Made by a program: the position numbers and the translations under genes. From Desulfuromonas sp. (GTDB lineage: Bacteria > Desulfobacterota > Desulfuromonadia > Desulfuromonadales > Geothermobacteraceae), in contig PKUA01000047.1 in assembly GCA_002868905.1 (NCBI GenBank), forward strand, positions 1 to 64,000: a stretch of DNA of 64,000 bases. The letters run 5' to 3'. The notes under the pieces are model-generated. The model was not told the DNA's origin, did no database searches, and saw only the letters and a program-made list of their open reading frames with translations. Of this stretch, positions 1 to 9,901 are shown one piece after another (position 1 is the first letter of the stretch; every line of letters begins with the position of its first letter).

Positions 1-2
1 CG

Positions 3-3000
3 GTGATCGGCACGACCTCGACACAAGGGAACAACTCCGGTGGCGTGGTGGCCGAGAGCACCGGCGCGACCAGCGGTGGCGCGGTGACGGTGGACCAGCT
101 GAGCCACATATCAACCTTGGGTGACAATTCAACTGCTATTACCGCCAGGAGTTATTCATCGGCAGGAACTGGGGGTAGCGTCGATGTGTTTGTAGATGGC
201 TCCACCTCGACCGGGGACCTACTTCAAGGCACGGGAGACGATTCTTTTGGACTTTTTGCCCAGAGTGTCGGCCCTATTGGTGGGGGACCTGTTACCGTCG
301 AGCATAGAGGGAGTGTTGATACTGTAGGAGATCGAGCTACGGGTATTTATGCTCAGAGTGATGCAGGATTCGGTGTCGGCGGTGCGGTGACAGTCTTTAC
401 CGGAGGCAATGTAGAAACGATCGGAAACGAATCGAACGGAGTTGAAGCACAGAGTATTGGCGTTGGCGGCGGGTCGGTCGATGTCAGAAATGCCCGTGAT
501 GTCATAACCAGAGGTGAAAGTGCAAAAGGGGTAGTTGCACAGAGCAACGGCGGGCCTGCCGCTGGAGGAGAAGTTTCCGTCTTTGTTAATAAGATCACCT
601 GGACTGAAGGGAATGATTCAGATGGAATCATCGCAGAAAGTAAAGGCGGTTTCGGGGCAGGAGATGTTCAGGTTGTCTCCAGTAGTGTCTGGACACATGG
701 TTCAGAGTCCGGTGGCATAGAAGCCAATAGTAAGGCTGGGTCTGGCAGTGCCGGGACAGTTATGGTGTCGGCCAAAGGTTCGACAGTGACCGTTGGGAGC
801 AATTCCGCGGCTATATCAGCCTTGAGCCGAGGGAATACGTCCAGCGGAGATATCCTTGTCAATAAAGATGGTAACATTCGTACCCGCGGAGAAAACTCAG
901 ATGGGATTTCGGCTTTAAGTCTTTCAGCTGAAGGTACGAGCGGGAACATCCAGATTGATGCTGATGGAGGTGTCATTACAAAAGGAGGCTACTCTACAGC
1001 TGTCCTAGCCACCAGTGCCGGAGCTGTAAGTGCCGGAGATGTGTCCGCTTTCATAACGGGTGATATAACAACCGAAGGCAGACTTTCCAGTGGGATGAAG
1101 TTGCATAGCTTGTCAGATTTCGGCCAGGCCGGAGACGTTACCGGTGTTGTTTCCGGTGATCTGCAGACTGAAGGGAGTCTCTCGGGTGGTATTTTAGCCC
1201 GAAGTTACGGGTATGGACAGGCCGGAAACGTTCTGGTCCAGCAATTTGGCAGTTTGAATACCCTGGGTTTTAAAGGAAATGGCGTTTTCGCCGAAAGCCG
1301 TTCGGATTCGATGCAGAGCGGGTTGGTCGATGTGACCGTGACCGGTTCGCTATCGACATCCGGACAAAAGGCGAGAGGAGTTGTCGCTCAAAGCTCTGGA
1401 CACGAAGCTAGTGGGTCAGTCGATGTTTCGCTGATGGATGGAGTAAACACTGCAGGGGACGAATCAGCAGCTCTTACAGCAAGAAGTTCTTCCGAGATCA
1501 ACGCCTCCGGTTACGTTTCAGTGGCGGTGCTGGGCGTCACTCGAACCCTCGGTCATGATTCGGAAGGGATCAACGCCCAAAGTTTGGGCGAGACGGGATC
1601 CGGTGAAGTAAGTGTTCAGCAGTATGGAATCCTCAGCACCGAGGGGGATAGGTCGACAGCCCTGACAGCAAGAAACCAGGCGAGGGCAGGTGCTTCCGGG
1701 GCGGTTTCCGTGACGGCGGCAGGCGGGACTTTCACCGCCGGAAATGAGTCAGCGGGTATTGTCGCCGAGAGTTACGGACGCGAAGTGGCTGGTGACATAT
1801 CGATAGACCAAAGTGGAAATCTCGCTACGGTTGGGAACCAATCACCGGGGATCTCTGCCTTGAGTCAAGGCGGTGCTGCTGGCGAGGTCAACGTTATGGT
1901 TCAAGATGCCCTGCAGACTTTGGGAGATGAGTCCGCCGGAATTACAGCCCAAAGTCGTGGCGGGATGGCGTCTGGCCTGGTTTCGATTGTCCAACAGGGT
2001 GAGCTTGTCACTTTCGGCAATCTTTCCCCGGGAATCGTTGCTTCCAGCGATGGTGGTGAAGGATTGGGCTCCGATGTTTCGATCGCGGTGAACTCGTCTC
2101 TCCAGACTCAGGGCGACGATGCGGCCGGAATTGCCGCATCGAGTGTCGGAGTTGGCGGTGCCGCAAACGTAACGGTGGTACAGCAGGAAGAGTTGTCCAC
2201 CTTTGGTGATCGATCGCGGGGAATCGTGGCGCAGAGCGATTCCGGTATCGGCAACAGCGGCGCTGTTGTTGTGACCGTCGATGATACGCTCGTGACGCAA
2301 GGGGTTGATGCGGCCGGGATTACCGCTCGGAGCTTCGGCGGGTTGAACGCTGGAAATATTATCATTGCCCAAAATGGCGATATAGGAACTGTCGGTGATC
2401 AATCCGTTGCAATACTGACCGAGACCGTTTCGGCATCGGGAACTGGCGGGGGAATCGATGTTGCCGTTGCCGGAGTGACATTGACCGAAGGTGAGGATTC
2501 AGACGGCCTGTACGCACGAAGCTCGGGAGCAAGAGGAACCGGAGCGATCTCGATTCAGCAGCATGGGGTTCTTAGCACATCGGGTGAACGCTCCCGCGGT
2601 GTTGCCGTGGTGAGCGATGCAGGCTCCGGTGTTGTCGGAAGCATCGATATCCAGACCCATTCCGATGTACAGACAACCGGTTCCAATGCCGACGGAATTT
2701 ATGTGCAGACCGCAGGTAACGGAACGGGGAGCTTGCCCTATTCCCTGTCAGCCGGATTTTCGATCCAAATGACCGAGGTGAATGCAGGACCGTCCGAAGG
2801 TGGTGCTGATCTGCTGATCGATGTGGATGGCGACATTACAACCACAGGAATGAATTCTGACGGAATCCATGTTGTTCATCTCGGTGGAACGGAATCCTCA
2901 ATGACGACCCGGATTGATCTTGCGAAAGACGTTGCGGTTCAAGGAGATCACTCGGACGGGATTTTCCTGGAAAATGCAGTGTTCGGAGAAAGCCTGGTCA

Positions 3001-4832
3001 CCGTTGCCGGTGGGATCGTTCAGGGTGGTCATTCTGGTGCAGGCGTTGAATATGCCGGTGGTGGGACCAACCGGTTTATGAATTACGGCAATGTTTCGAC
3101 CCTTGACGGATACGAAGGGATGACCTTTCTTGGTGCAAGCGGTGATGATCAGGTCAATAATTTCCACATCGTTCTGGGGAATGTTGATCTCGGAGCAGGT
3201 TCCAATGCTTTCAACAATTACCGCGGGGCGACTTTCTACGCCGGGAAAACTGTGGCCCTGGGCGACGGTAACCTGCTGACAAACTCCGGGAATATCTCCC
3301 TTGGCGGCAAGGGAGTGTTGCAACAGACCGATCTGCTTGGCAATTTCCTGCAGACTCCCACGGGTGTTTCCTTTGTCGATCTCAACTTCGATGGCAACCG
3401 CGCCGATGTCATGGCCGGCAGTGGAACGGCCCAGGTGTCAGGTCAAATTGCGTTAAACGTAATGAACCCGACCGAGTTGATGCCGGGCCAGCACGATGTC
3501 GTGGTCGTGTCCGGCGCCGACGGTGCTGTCAATGCGGGTGCAAGCCTCGCAGTCAAAGATTCAGCCGTGGTTGATTACCGGATTACCCAGCCGAATCAAG
3601 AAAGCATTGCTGTTGGCCTCAATATTGACTTTTCACCAAAAGGGCTTGACAAAAATCAGGCCGGAATCGGTGATGGGTTCAACGATATCCAATTGGGTGG
3701 TGGCGTCGAAGAGATGGATCCATATATCGTCGACTTCTTCTCCCATCCGGAAGTTGATTCTCTTGCCCAGACCTACGAGTGGTTGCTACCGGAATACTAT
3801 GATAACTTAACCAAGACGACATTGCGTGTCAACCGGTCTCAGATGGAGGCTTTGCGTAACCGAATGAACCTTGTCCGCCTCGGAGGTAAGGTGCCCTCCA
3901 GTGTCCAGAATGCTGGCTGGTTGTCAGACGGAAAGATCCTTTTAGCCTTCAACGACCACAACTCGGCAATTGCCAATCTGTTCTCCGGTGATGAAAATCG
4001 GAAGTACGGCATCTGGCTGAGCGCCGACGGGCAGCGGGGCGATCGGACTGAAGGCGCCGGTTTTGACGGTTACGATTATGATGCAAATGGGGTTTCCTTT
4101 GGTCTGGATGGCATGATCGGGCCCAAATTCTTTGCCGGGATAAGTGGTCGTTACGGAAAAACAGATCTTGACGTCAATCGTGACATGGGAAGTGGAGAAA
4201 TCGAAAGTAAGGCGGTGTCGCTTTACGTCAGTTATGCGGGTGAGAAATTCTATCTGGATACGACGCTCATCTATGGACAGCAGTTCTATGACAATGAACG
4301 CCGGACGGAGGTGCTGGGGGTTCAGCGCTGGGCCGAAAGCAACCATGACGCCGATTTCTGGTCAGGGTCTATCGAAACAGGCCGTGTCTGGCGGTTGGAT
4401 AACTGGCGCCTGCAGCCTTACCTGTCTTTCAATTATGCTTATCTCGACGAAGAGGCATTCGACGAGACCGGGGCGGATGAGCTGAGCCTGAAGATGAAGG
4501 CACGTTCAACCGAATCTCTGGCAAGCGATTTGGGTGGGCGGATTGCCCGGGCCTATGATTTCTCTGCGGGTTCGGTCATCCCGGAGGTGACCGCTTCCTG
4601 GAATTACGACTTCGGGATTGACGATGAGATGATCCGGGCTTCTTTTGTCGGCGCGCCGGGGACGACCTTCTCGATTGAAGGGAGAGAGCCGGAGAGGAAT
4701 GGATTTGTTCTTGGCGCGGCGATCAACTTTGTCGGCAAGTCGGGATTTAGCTCATACCTGCGCTACCGTGAGGAGATCCGGAGCGATGATCGTAGCCGGA
4801 CCGTCATGGGGGAGTTTCAATTGGAGTTCTAA
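3..4832 (+). CDS. Autotransporter (type V secretion) with repeat-built passenger, 5'-truncated
   Basis: The reading frame is open to the left edge, so the signal peptide and an unknown amount of passenger lie outside the window. Residues about 9-993 are 31 copies of a roughly 32-residue unit with the core G-(D/N)-x-S-x-G-I-x-A-x-S, rich in G, S, T and V and nearly free of Cys, as expected of a beta-helical passenger. A non-repeated stretch follows to about residue 1320, then about 285 residues (from about 1325) that look like the 12-strand autotransporter barrel, with alternating aromatic strands and a C-terminal Phe, the usual outer-membrane assembly signature. Function is presumably surface adhesion or biofilm, which is inference only. 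The gene is followed by a strong terminator and converges on ntrX. Confidence 0.85.
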   Translation: MIGTTSTQGNNSGGVVAESTGATSGGAVTVDQLSHISTLGDNSTAITARSYSSAGTGGSVDVFVDGSTSTGDLLQGTGDDSFGLFAQSVGPIGGGPVTVEHRGSVDTVGDRATGIYAQSDAGFGVGGAVTVFTGGNVETIGNESNGVEAQSIGVGGGSVDVRNARDVITRGESAKGVVAQSNGGPAAGGEVSVFVNKITWTEGNDSDGIIAESKGGFGAGDVQVVSSSVWTHGSESGGIEANSKAGSGSAGTVMVSAKGSTVTVGSNSAAISALSRGNTSSGDILVNKDGNIRTRGENSDGISALSLSAEGTSGNIQIDADGGVITKGGYSTAVLATSAGAVSAGDVSAFITGDITTEGRLSSGMKLHSLSDFGQAGDVTGVVSGDLQTEGSLSGGILARSYGYGQAGNVLVQQFGSLNTLGFKGNGVFAESRSDSMQSGLVDVTVTGSLSTSGQKARGVVAQSSGHEASGSVDVSLMDGVNTAGDESAALTARSSSEINASGYVSVAVLGVTRTLGHDSEGINAQSLGETGSGEVSVQQYGILSTEGDRSTALTARNQARAGASGAVSVTAAGGTFTAGNESAGIVAESYGREVAGDISIDQSGNLATVGNQSPGISALSQGGAAGEVNVMVQDALQTLGDESAGITAQSRGGMASGLVSIVQQGELVTFGNLSPGIVASSDGGEGLGSDVSIAVNSSLQTQGDDAAGIAASSVGVGGAANVTVVQQEELSTFGDRSRGIVAQSDSGIGNSGAVVVTVDDTLVTQGVDAAGITARSFGGLNAGNIIIAQNGDIGTVGDQSVAILTETVSASGTGGGIDVAVAGVTLTEGEDSDGLYARSSGARGTGAISIQQHGVLSTSGERSRGVAVVSDAGSGVVGSIDIQTHSDVQTTGSNADGIYVQTAGNGTGSLPYSLSAGFSIQMTEVNAGPSEGGADLLIDVDGDITTTGMNSDGIHVVHLGGTESSMTTRIDLAKDVAVQGDHSDGIFLENAVFGESLVTVAGGIVQGGHSGAGVEYAGGGTNRFMNYGNVSTLDGYEGMTFLGASGDDQVNNFHIVLGNVDLGAGSNAFNNYRGATFYAGKTVALGDGNLLTNSGNISLGGKGVLQQTDLLGNFLQTPTGVSFVDLNFDGNRADVMAGSGTAQVSGQIALNVMNPTELMPGQHDVVVVSGADGAVNAGASLAVKDSAVVDYRITQPNQESIAVGLNIDFSPKGLDKNQAGIGDGFNDIQLGGGVEEMDPYIVDFFSHPEVDSLAQTYEWLLPEYYDNLTKTTLRVNRSQMEALRNRMNLVRLGGKVPSSVQNAGWLSDGKILLAFNDHNSAIANLFSGDENRKYGIWLSADGQRGDRTEGAGFDGYDYDANGVSFGLDGMIGPKFFAGISGRYGKTDLDVNRDMGSGEIESKAVSLYVSYAGEKFYLDTTLIYGQQFYDNERRTEVLGVQRWAESNHDADFWSGSIETGRVWRLDNWRLQPYLSFNYAYLDEEAFDETGADELSLKMKARSTESLASDLGGRIARAYDFSAGSVIPEVTASWNYDFGIDDEMIRASFVGAPGTTFSIEGREPERNGFVLGAAINFVGKSGFSSYLRYREEIRSDDRSRTVMGEFQLEF
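27..2985 (+). repeat. 31 degenerate passenger repeats, mean period about 32 codons
   Basis: Protein-level repeats of 31-38 residues start with blocks such as GNNSGGVVAES, GDNSTAITARS, GDESAGITAQS and GDHSDGIFLEN. DNA identity between units is low, so this is an old array that has diverged rather than a recent tandem expansion. Confidence 0.85.
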
Positions 4833-4870
4833 TTTGTAAAGGACAATAGCAGTTGTTCCTGTCCAACTAG

Positions 4871-4910
4871 AAAGCCCACCCGGTTGCCACCGGGTGGGCT
4901 TTGCTTTTTA
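4871..4910. terminator. Bidirectional intrinsic terminator between autotransporter and ntrX
   Basis: A perfect 13-bp stem (4871-4883 with 4890-4902) closes a 6-nt loop. It starts with AAA and ends with TTT followed by a T-rich stretch, so it can act on both converging genes. Confidence 0.9.
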
Positions 4911-4928
4911 CAGCGAAACAGAAGGCTT

Positions 4929-6287
4929 CTACTTCTCCATCTCGATCCCGTACGCCTTGATCTTGCGATGCAGATTGGAGCGTTCCAGGCCGATCTCTTC
5001 GGCGGTTTTCGAGACATTCCAGTCGTTTTTCTTCAATTTTTCCCGGATATAGGCTTTTTCAAAATCTTCCCGGGCTTCCTTGAAATTGCCGATCGAGCCT
5101 AAACTCAGGGTTTGACGGCCGTTGTCCTTTCCTTTGATGGTCTGTGGCAGGTGTTGCACCTCAATCAGATCTTCCGGAATCATGATCACCATTCTCTCGA
5201 CGATGTTCTTGAGCTCGCGCACATTTCCGGGCCAGGAATATTTTTGCAGATATTCCTGGGCATTTGGCGTCAGGTGCTTCGGCTTGCGACTCTCTTTGCG
5301 GCAGAAATAGTCGAGAAAGTGCTCAACCAGAAGCGGGATATCGTCTCTGCGTTCCCTCAGGGGCGGGACATGGAAGGGGAGCACGTTGAGTCGGTAATAA
5401 AGGTCTTCGCGGAAGCTCCCTTGTTGGATCTCATTTTCAAGGTTTTTGTTTGTGGCGGCGATCACACGCACATCGACTTCTATAGTACGGTTTCCTCCGA
5501 CCCGCTCGAATTTGTGCTCCTGCAGGATGCGCAGGATTTTTGCCTGGGTTTTCAGGCTCATGTCACCGATTTCATCGAGGAACAGGGTTCCTTCATGGGC
5601 CTGGTCGAATTTCCCTTTGCGCATGGCGGTCGCCCCGGTGAACGCGCCTTTTTCGTGTCCGAAAAGTTCTGATTCGATCAGTTCCTCGGGAATGGCGGCA
5701 CAATTCACTTCAACAAAAGGTTTCCCCTTGCGGGTGGAGAGACTGTGTATGGAGCGTGCGACCAACTCTTTGCCGGTGCCGTTTTCACCGGTGATTAAGA
5801 CCCAGCCGGAGGTCGGCGCAGCCATGCCGATCTGTTCTTTCAGCCTCTGGATGTTCTCGCTGCTGCCAATGATCTCGTTGTCTTTTGCCAGCTTCGCTTT
5901 TAGCGTTTGGTTCTCTTCCACCAGTTCGCGGACCTTGAGACCGTGTTGGATGGAGAGCAGGATCTTTTCCAGGGAAAGAGGTTTTTCGATAAAGTCGAAC
6001 GCTCCCATCTTGGTCGCCTTGACGGCGGTTTCGATGGTGCCGTGGCCACTCATCATGATGACAGTCAAGTCGGGGTGGAGCTTGTTGATCGTTTCGAGGA
6101 CCTCGAGTCCGTCCATGCCGGGCATCCAGATGTCGAGCAGGACCAACTCGGGTAGCTCTTCTTTCAGGCTGGCAAGGGCCTGTTCACCGTTTTCAGCGAA
6201 GATTGGCGTAAAGCCTTCGTCGCTCAGGATCCCTTCAAGGCTGTCGCGGATGCTTTGTTCATCATCAACTACGAGTATGGTTTTCAT
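4929..6287 (-). CDS. ntrX: NtrX-type sigma54-dependent response regulator
   Basis: Cytoplasmic transcription activator that takes phosphate from a partner kinase and drives RNA polymerase carrying sigma54. It has a receiver domain (residues 1-120, phospho-acceptor D52, conserved K102), an AAA+ domain with Walker A GENGTGKE (167-174), the sigma54-contact loop GAFTGA (214-219) and Walker B ending DEIGD (about 238-242), and a Fis-type helix-turn-helix in the last 45 residues. Length 452 is normal for the family. The kinase gene ends 11 nt upstream, so the two are almost certainly co-transcribed. NtrX rather than NtrC is called from the partner, which has NtrY architecture. The regulated genes are unknown. 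Confidence 0.93.
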   Translation of the reverse strand: MKTILVVDDEQSIRDSLEGILSDEGFTPIFAENGEQALASLKEELPELVLLDIWMPGMDGLEVLETINKLHPDLTVIMMSGHGTIETAVKATKMGAFDFIEKPLSLEKILLSIQHGLKVRELVEENQTLKAKLAKDNEIIGSSENIQRLKEQIGMAAPTSGWVLITGENGTGKELVARSIHSLSTRKGKPFVEVNCAAIPEELIESELFGHEKGAFTGATAMRKGKFDQAHEGTLFLDEIGDMSLKTQAKILRILQEHKFERVGGNRTIEVDVRVIAATNKNLENEIQQGSFREDLYYRLNVLPFHVPPLRERRDDIPLLVEHFLDYFCRKESRKPKHLTPNAQEYLQKYSWPGNVRELKNIVERMVIMIPEDLIEVQHLPQTIKGKDNGRQTLSLGSIGNFKEAREDFEKAYIREKLKKNDWNVSKTAEEIGLERSNLHRKIKAYGIEMEK

Positions 6288-6298
6288 GGGTTTCCATT

Positions 6299-8536
6299 TC
6301 AGCTGTTTTCCGCCAGCGGTTCGCCCTTACGGCCGATAGGGATTTCAATAACGAAACGGGTGCCGTGCGGGAAGTTGTCTTTAACCCGGATGTAGCCGTT
6401 GTGGTCGGCAACAATGGTGGCTGCGATGGCAAGCCCGAGTCCGGTTCCGGTTTTTTTCGTCGAAAAATACGGTTCGAACAGGCGTGGTTTGTCGTCCGGA
6501 GGGATGCCGTGACCACTGTCGGCGACTGTGCAGGTGACCATCTGTAGTGCCGGGTTGAATTGGGTTTCTATTTCTATGATGCCGTCGTCTTCGATGGCGG
6601 CGACCGCGTTGTCGAGCAGATTGATCAGCAACCGCTTGATCTGTTCCCGGTCGAGGCTGAAGACCGGGACATTCGCCGCTGGTGAAAAGATGAACTCGAT
6701 CTGCTGATGCCCTTCCTGGAACAAGACCAGGGCTTCGGAGATGATGTCGTTCAGTTGGTTGGGGGTCGGGTTCGACGCCGGCATCCGTGCGAAGCTGGAG
6801 AACTCATTGACCAGATTCTTCAGTTCATCGACCTGCTGGATGATCATGTGAGTACATTCGTCAAAAACCGTGTCATCCGGATCAAAGCTGTCGAGGTACC
6901 TTCGGCGCAACCGCTGCGCGGATAGCTGAATCGGTGTAAGGGGATTTTTGATTTCGTGGGCAATTCTTCGGGCAACCTCGCGCCACGCGGCCATCCTCTG
7001 GTCCTTGACCAGTTGGGTCAAGTCATCAAAGACGACGACCGTCCCCATGAACTCGTTGTTTTCATCCCGCAGGCTGGTGACGTTGATCAGCAGGGTCAGT
7101 TTCTGGTCCTGCATCGGGAGAGTCAGTTGTCGGGTGATGGTGTCTTTGCCGGAGGCGACGAGTTCCCGCAGGAACTCCTTGATGGTCGGCAGGTAGTCCG
7201 GGCCGACGACTTCACGATAATGCCGGCCAATGACCTTGCCGGTCTTGATCTTCAGCAGATTCTCCGCCGATTTGTTGATCGTGGTCAGCTCCCCGTGCTG
7301 GTTGACCGAAATGATTCCGGCGGTGACATTGCGCAGAACAATTTCCATGTAGCGCCGTCGCTGGTCGAGTTCGAGGTTCGATTCCTGCAACTCGAGGTTG
7401 GCCGCCTGCAGTTTCTTCTGGCTTGTTCGCAAGTCGGCGGTCATGGAGTTGAACGCCTTGACCAGGCCACCGACCTCGTCATCGCTGTGAGGTTCCAGGG
7501 TGATATCGAGGTTTCCCGAGGCGATTTTATTGGTTGCCTCCGCCAACTCCTGCAATGGTTCAGTGATGCCGCGGGCGAGATGGAAGCCGAACCATGTTGC
7601 GAGGAAGATGATGATCAGGGCAATCAACAGCAAGACAATGATGTACCCTTTCTGGATACGGGTCTTAAGTTGTTTGGTCCCCTTGTACTGTTCGTAGGAG
7701 GCTGAAATCTCCTTCATCTTGTTAACCAGTGAGTAGGGGACGTAGTAGTTGACCACCACTACACCGACGACGTCATCCGGTTTCCAATTGGAAAAAACCG
7801 GAACGATCCCCCGGATCAGGTCAGCCTGGCCTATCGGAGTGATACGGGTGAAGCGTTTTCCCTCAAGAGCCTCCCGGATCAGGTCGGAACCGGGGTCCGT
7901 AAATTCAACCGTCGGGACATGTGGGTTTGAGGCCCGGACCAATTCTTCATAGGTCGAGGAGAATACCTCGACAATGCCGAGGTTGTATTCTTTTTGCTTT
8001 TGTAGAATCAGGCCTTCGAGTTTGGGTAGGTTCTCCTCGTTGAGAAGTTTGTCCCGTTGGATGAACTCGGCCAGGCGGTCGGCATAATAGAGGGCATTTT
8101 CTCCTGAGTTTCGGTAGTAGGTCTGGGCGACGTCAAGTGATTCCTGAAGAGACGTCTCAACCTGCGAGTTGAACCAGTTCTCGATGGTGGTCGCAATGAA
8201 ACCGGCCGAAACAAAAAACAGCAGCAGGGTCGGAATCAGCGACAAGGAGACGAAAGCAAGAACGAGTTTGCCGCGCAGTCGTGCTCCGGGAACACCCTTG
8301 CGTCGTTCGAGGATTAACTTGAACAGGTTACGAAAAATCAGGAAAAGGAAAAGGATGATCAGCAGAATGTTGATGTTGATCAGGGCCAGGACCAGGACGG
8401 TGTTAGAGAGGGGGATATTGGATGAGAAATCGATCAGTTCGGTTTCGAACCGGGAAAAGACGGCGACAAGCGTGACCACCAGGATGATCAGCACCCATTC
8501 CCTGCGCCATTTTCGGATGTCCGGAACTTTCGGCAT
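6299..8536 (-). CDS. ntrY: NtrY-type membrane sensor histidine kinase
   Basis: Inner-membrane sensor kinase, partner of the downstream NtrX. Three hydrophobic segments lie in the first 118 residues (about 14-30, 45-72, 91-118), followed by a periplasmic region of about 180 residues, a fourth membrane segment (about 297-320), HAMP (320-375), a coiled coil, PAS (about 395-510), the dimerisation/phosphotransfer helix with H527 in AHEIKNPLTP, and a C-terminal ATPase domain with G-box motifs. Multiple N-terminal membrane helices followed by HAMP and PAS are the NtrY layout. Start: ATG at 8536. The signal sensed is not deducible; in other bacteria NtrYX has been tied to nitrogen, redox and envelope control. 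Confidence 0.92.
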   Translation of the reverse strand: MPKVPDIRKWRREWVLIILVVTLVAVFSRFETELIDFSSNIPLSNTVLVLALININILLIILFLFLIFRNLFKLILERRKGVPGARLRGKLVLAFVSLSLIPTLLLFFVSAGFIATTIENWFNSQVETSLQESLDVAQTYYRNSGENALYYADRLAEFIQRDKLLNEENLPKLEGLILQKQKEYNLGIVEVFSSTYEELVRASNPHVPTVEFTDPGSDLIREALEGKRFTRITPIGQADLIRGIVPVFSNWKPDDVVGVVVVNYYVPYSLVNKMKEISASYEQYKGTKQLKTRIQKGYIIVLLLIALIIIFLATWFGFHLARGITEPLQELAEATNKIASGNLDITLEPHSDDEVGGLVKAFNSMTADLRTSQKKLQAANLELQESNLELDQRRRYMEIVLRNVTAGIISVNQHGELTTINKSAENLLKIKTGKVIGRHYREVVGPDYLPTIKEFLRELVASGKDTITRQLTLPMQDQKLTLLINVTSLRDENNEFMGTVVVFDDLTQLVKDQRMAAWREVARRIAHEIKNPLTPIQLSAQRLRRRYLDSFDPDDTVFDECTHMIIQQVDELKNLVNEFSSFARMPASNPTPNQLNDIISEALVLFQEGHQQIEFIFSPAANVPVFSLDREQIKRLLINLLDNAVAAIEDDGIIEIETQFNPALQMVTCTVADSGHGIPPDDKPRLFEPYFSTKKTGTGLGLAIAATIVADHNGYIRVKDNFPHGTRFVIEIPIGRKGEPLAENS

Positions 8537-8578
8537 GACTCAACTCCACCCCGCGAACTATATCATCCACTAACCTAC

Positions 8579-8606
8579 CTGGCGGCACGTTAGCGAGTGC
8601 CGTCAG
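8579..8606. repeat. Inverted repeat between lpxC and ntrY
   Basis: CTGGCGGCAC and GTGCCGTCAG pair at 9 of 10 positions around an 8-nt loop. No T run follows on either strand, so it is not a standard terminator. It could be a protein site or a leader hairpin for ntrY. Confidence 0.4.
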
Positions 8607-8675
8607 ATTAGGCTAAATGGGAAGATGAGGCAAGGGGGAGGTGTCCGGAAAAGAGAGTTTGCCAAGATTTCTGGG

Positions 8676-9605
8676 TCAGGCCTCGGAGAGCGCCATGTCG
8701 GTGGCGTAGGTCGGTGCCGCACTGTTCAGTGCTTCGTAGAGATCTTTCTCGCTGAATTCCACCAGCTGCCAGCATTCCTTGTCCTGGAGGACACGCTGAA
8801 CGGCCTTGCAGTGGATATCGTGGCCAGCTTTGTAAGCCTTGACGTGACCGAGCAAGGGGTAACCGAGCAGGCTGAAATCGCCAATAGCATCAAGGATTTT
8901 ATGGCGGACACACTCGTCGTTGTAACGGAAACCCTCGGGATTCATGACTCCCTGCTTGTTAATGACAACCGCGTTCTCCAGTGACCCCCCCTGGGCAAGC
9001 CCATTGGCCTTGAGATATTCAACCTCTTCAAGGAACCCGAAGGTACGGGCTGCGGCGATCTCCTGCTCGAAGGTGTCAGGAGCTACTTTGACGGTCCGGC
9101 GCTGCAGGGAGATGGCCGGGTGTTCGAAAGCGATATCATAGGTGATGCGGAAAAATCGGGACGGGATCAGGGTGACTCGCTTCTCGCCGTCAATGACGCT
9201 AACCGGTTTGCGAATAGCCAGGTATTTGCGGCTTCGCTGCAGGCAGCAGATGCCGGCTTCCCGGATCAGATCGAGAAAAGGCTCTGCGCTCCCGTCCATG
9301 ATCGGAACCTCAGGCCCGTCGATATCAATATCCAGGTTGTCGATGCCAAGGACGCTCAGGGCCGCGAGGAAATGTTCAACCGTAGAGACGGTCAAGCCCT
9401 GCTTGCCGAGGACCGTTGCCATTCTCGTGTCGACCACGTTATCGACCGTTGCCTCGATCGCTGCGATTCGATCTCCCGCGCGGCGGTGAAATACGATCCC
9501 CGTTCCGGCCGAGGCCGGACGCAACAACATGGTGACGGGGCGGCCGGAGTGAAGACCGATACCGGTAATGGATAGTGGTTTGGCGATGGTGCTTTGAAAA
9601 ATCAT
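8676..9605 (-). CDS. lpxC: UDP-3-O-acyl-N-acetylglucosamine deacetylase (lipid A synthesis)
   Basis: Zinc amidase catalysing the committed step of lipid A synthesis, removing acetate from UDP-3-O-acyl-GlcNAc in the cytoplasm. The zinc ligands are in place: H78 in TVEHFLAAL, H235 and D239 in RHKILDAIGD. The catalytic H262 is in KAGHDIHCK. Length 309 is typical. It begins with ATG after a GGGAGG stretch somewhat distant from the start. It sits 139 nt upstream of ntrY on the same strand, so it may share transcription with the two-component genes. A window with lpxC implies an LPS-bearing outer membrane. Confidence 0.96.
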   Translation of the reverse strand: MIFQSTIAKPLSITGIGLHSGRPVTMLLRPASAGTGIVFHRRAGDRIAAIEATVDNVVDTRMATVLGKQGLTVSTVEHFLAALSVLGIDNLDIDIDGPEVPIMDGSAEPFLDLIREAGICCLQRSRKYLAIRKPVSVIDGEKRVTLIPSRFFRITYDIAFEHPAISLQRRTVKVAPDTFEQEIAAARTFGFLEEVEYLKANGLAQGGSLENAVVINKQGVMNPEGFRYNDECVRHKILDAIGDFSLLGYPLLGHVKAYKAGHDIHCKAVQRVLQDKECWQLVEFSEKDLYEALNSAAPTYATDMALSEA

Positions 9606-9901
9606 GGCCGGACAGGCCCTCCCTGGGCGACTGAATGTAAATTTTTTAACGTTTTGCGAGTTTTCGGGAAAGCTAGTGTTGCAATTTTGTTGCCATGATT
9701 ATTGATGGATTAAAAGACAAATAAAAGCAGTATGTTATCAGGGCGCAAGTCGGGAGATTTGATGAGTGTGTTGCAGAAATGCTCCGTCCTTGTGTTGGAT
9801 GATACACAGTAGGGCCGGGCCGTTTGGCAGGAGACGACGTGATCCAGTGAGCTTGCCCGGCGTGATCTGAGGGCTGCCCTTCTTTTCTGCTTGTTGGGTG
9901 A
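9606..9901. other. Intergenic region upstream of lpxC, no gene seen
   Basis: 296 bases between the ubiB stop and the lpxC start. The lpxC-proximal part (about 9635-9735) is AT-rich and probably holds the lpxC promoter, but I found no clear -35/-10 pair. The ubiB-proximal part has no convincing terminator. The longest minus-strand frame here begins inside ubiB and has no protein-like composition. Confidence 0.5.

Noticed and set aside
27-2985. CRISPR or DNA-level tandem array at the left end
   Set aside because: Repeats are conserved only as protein; unit lengths vary and nucleotide identity is low.
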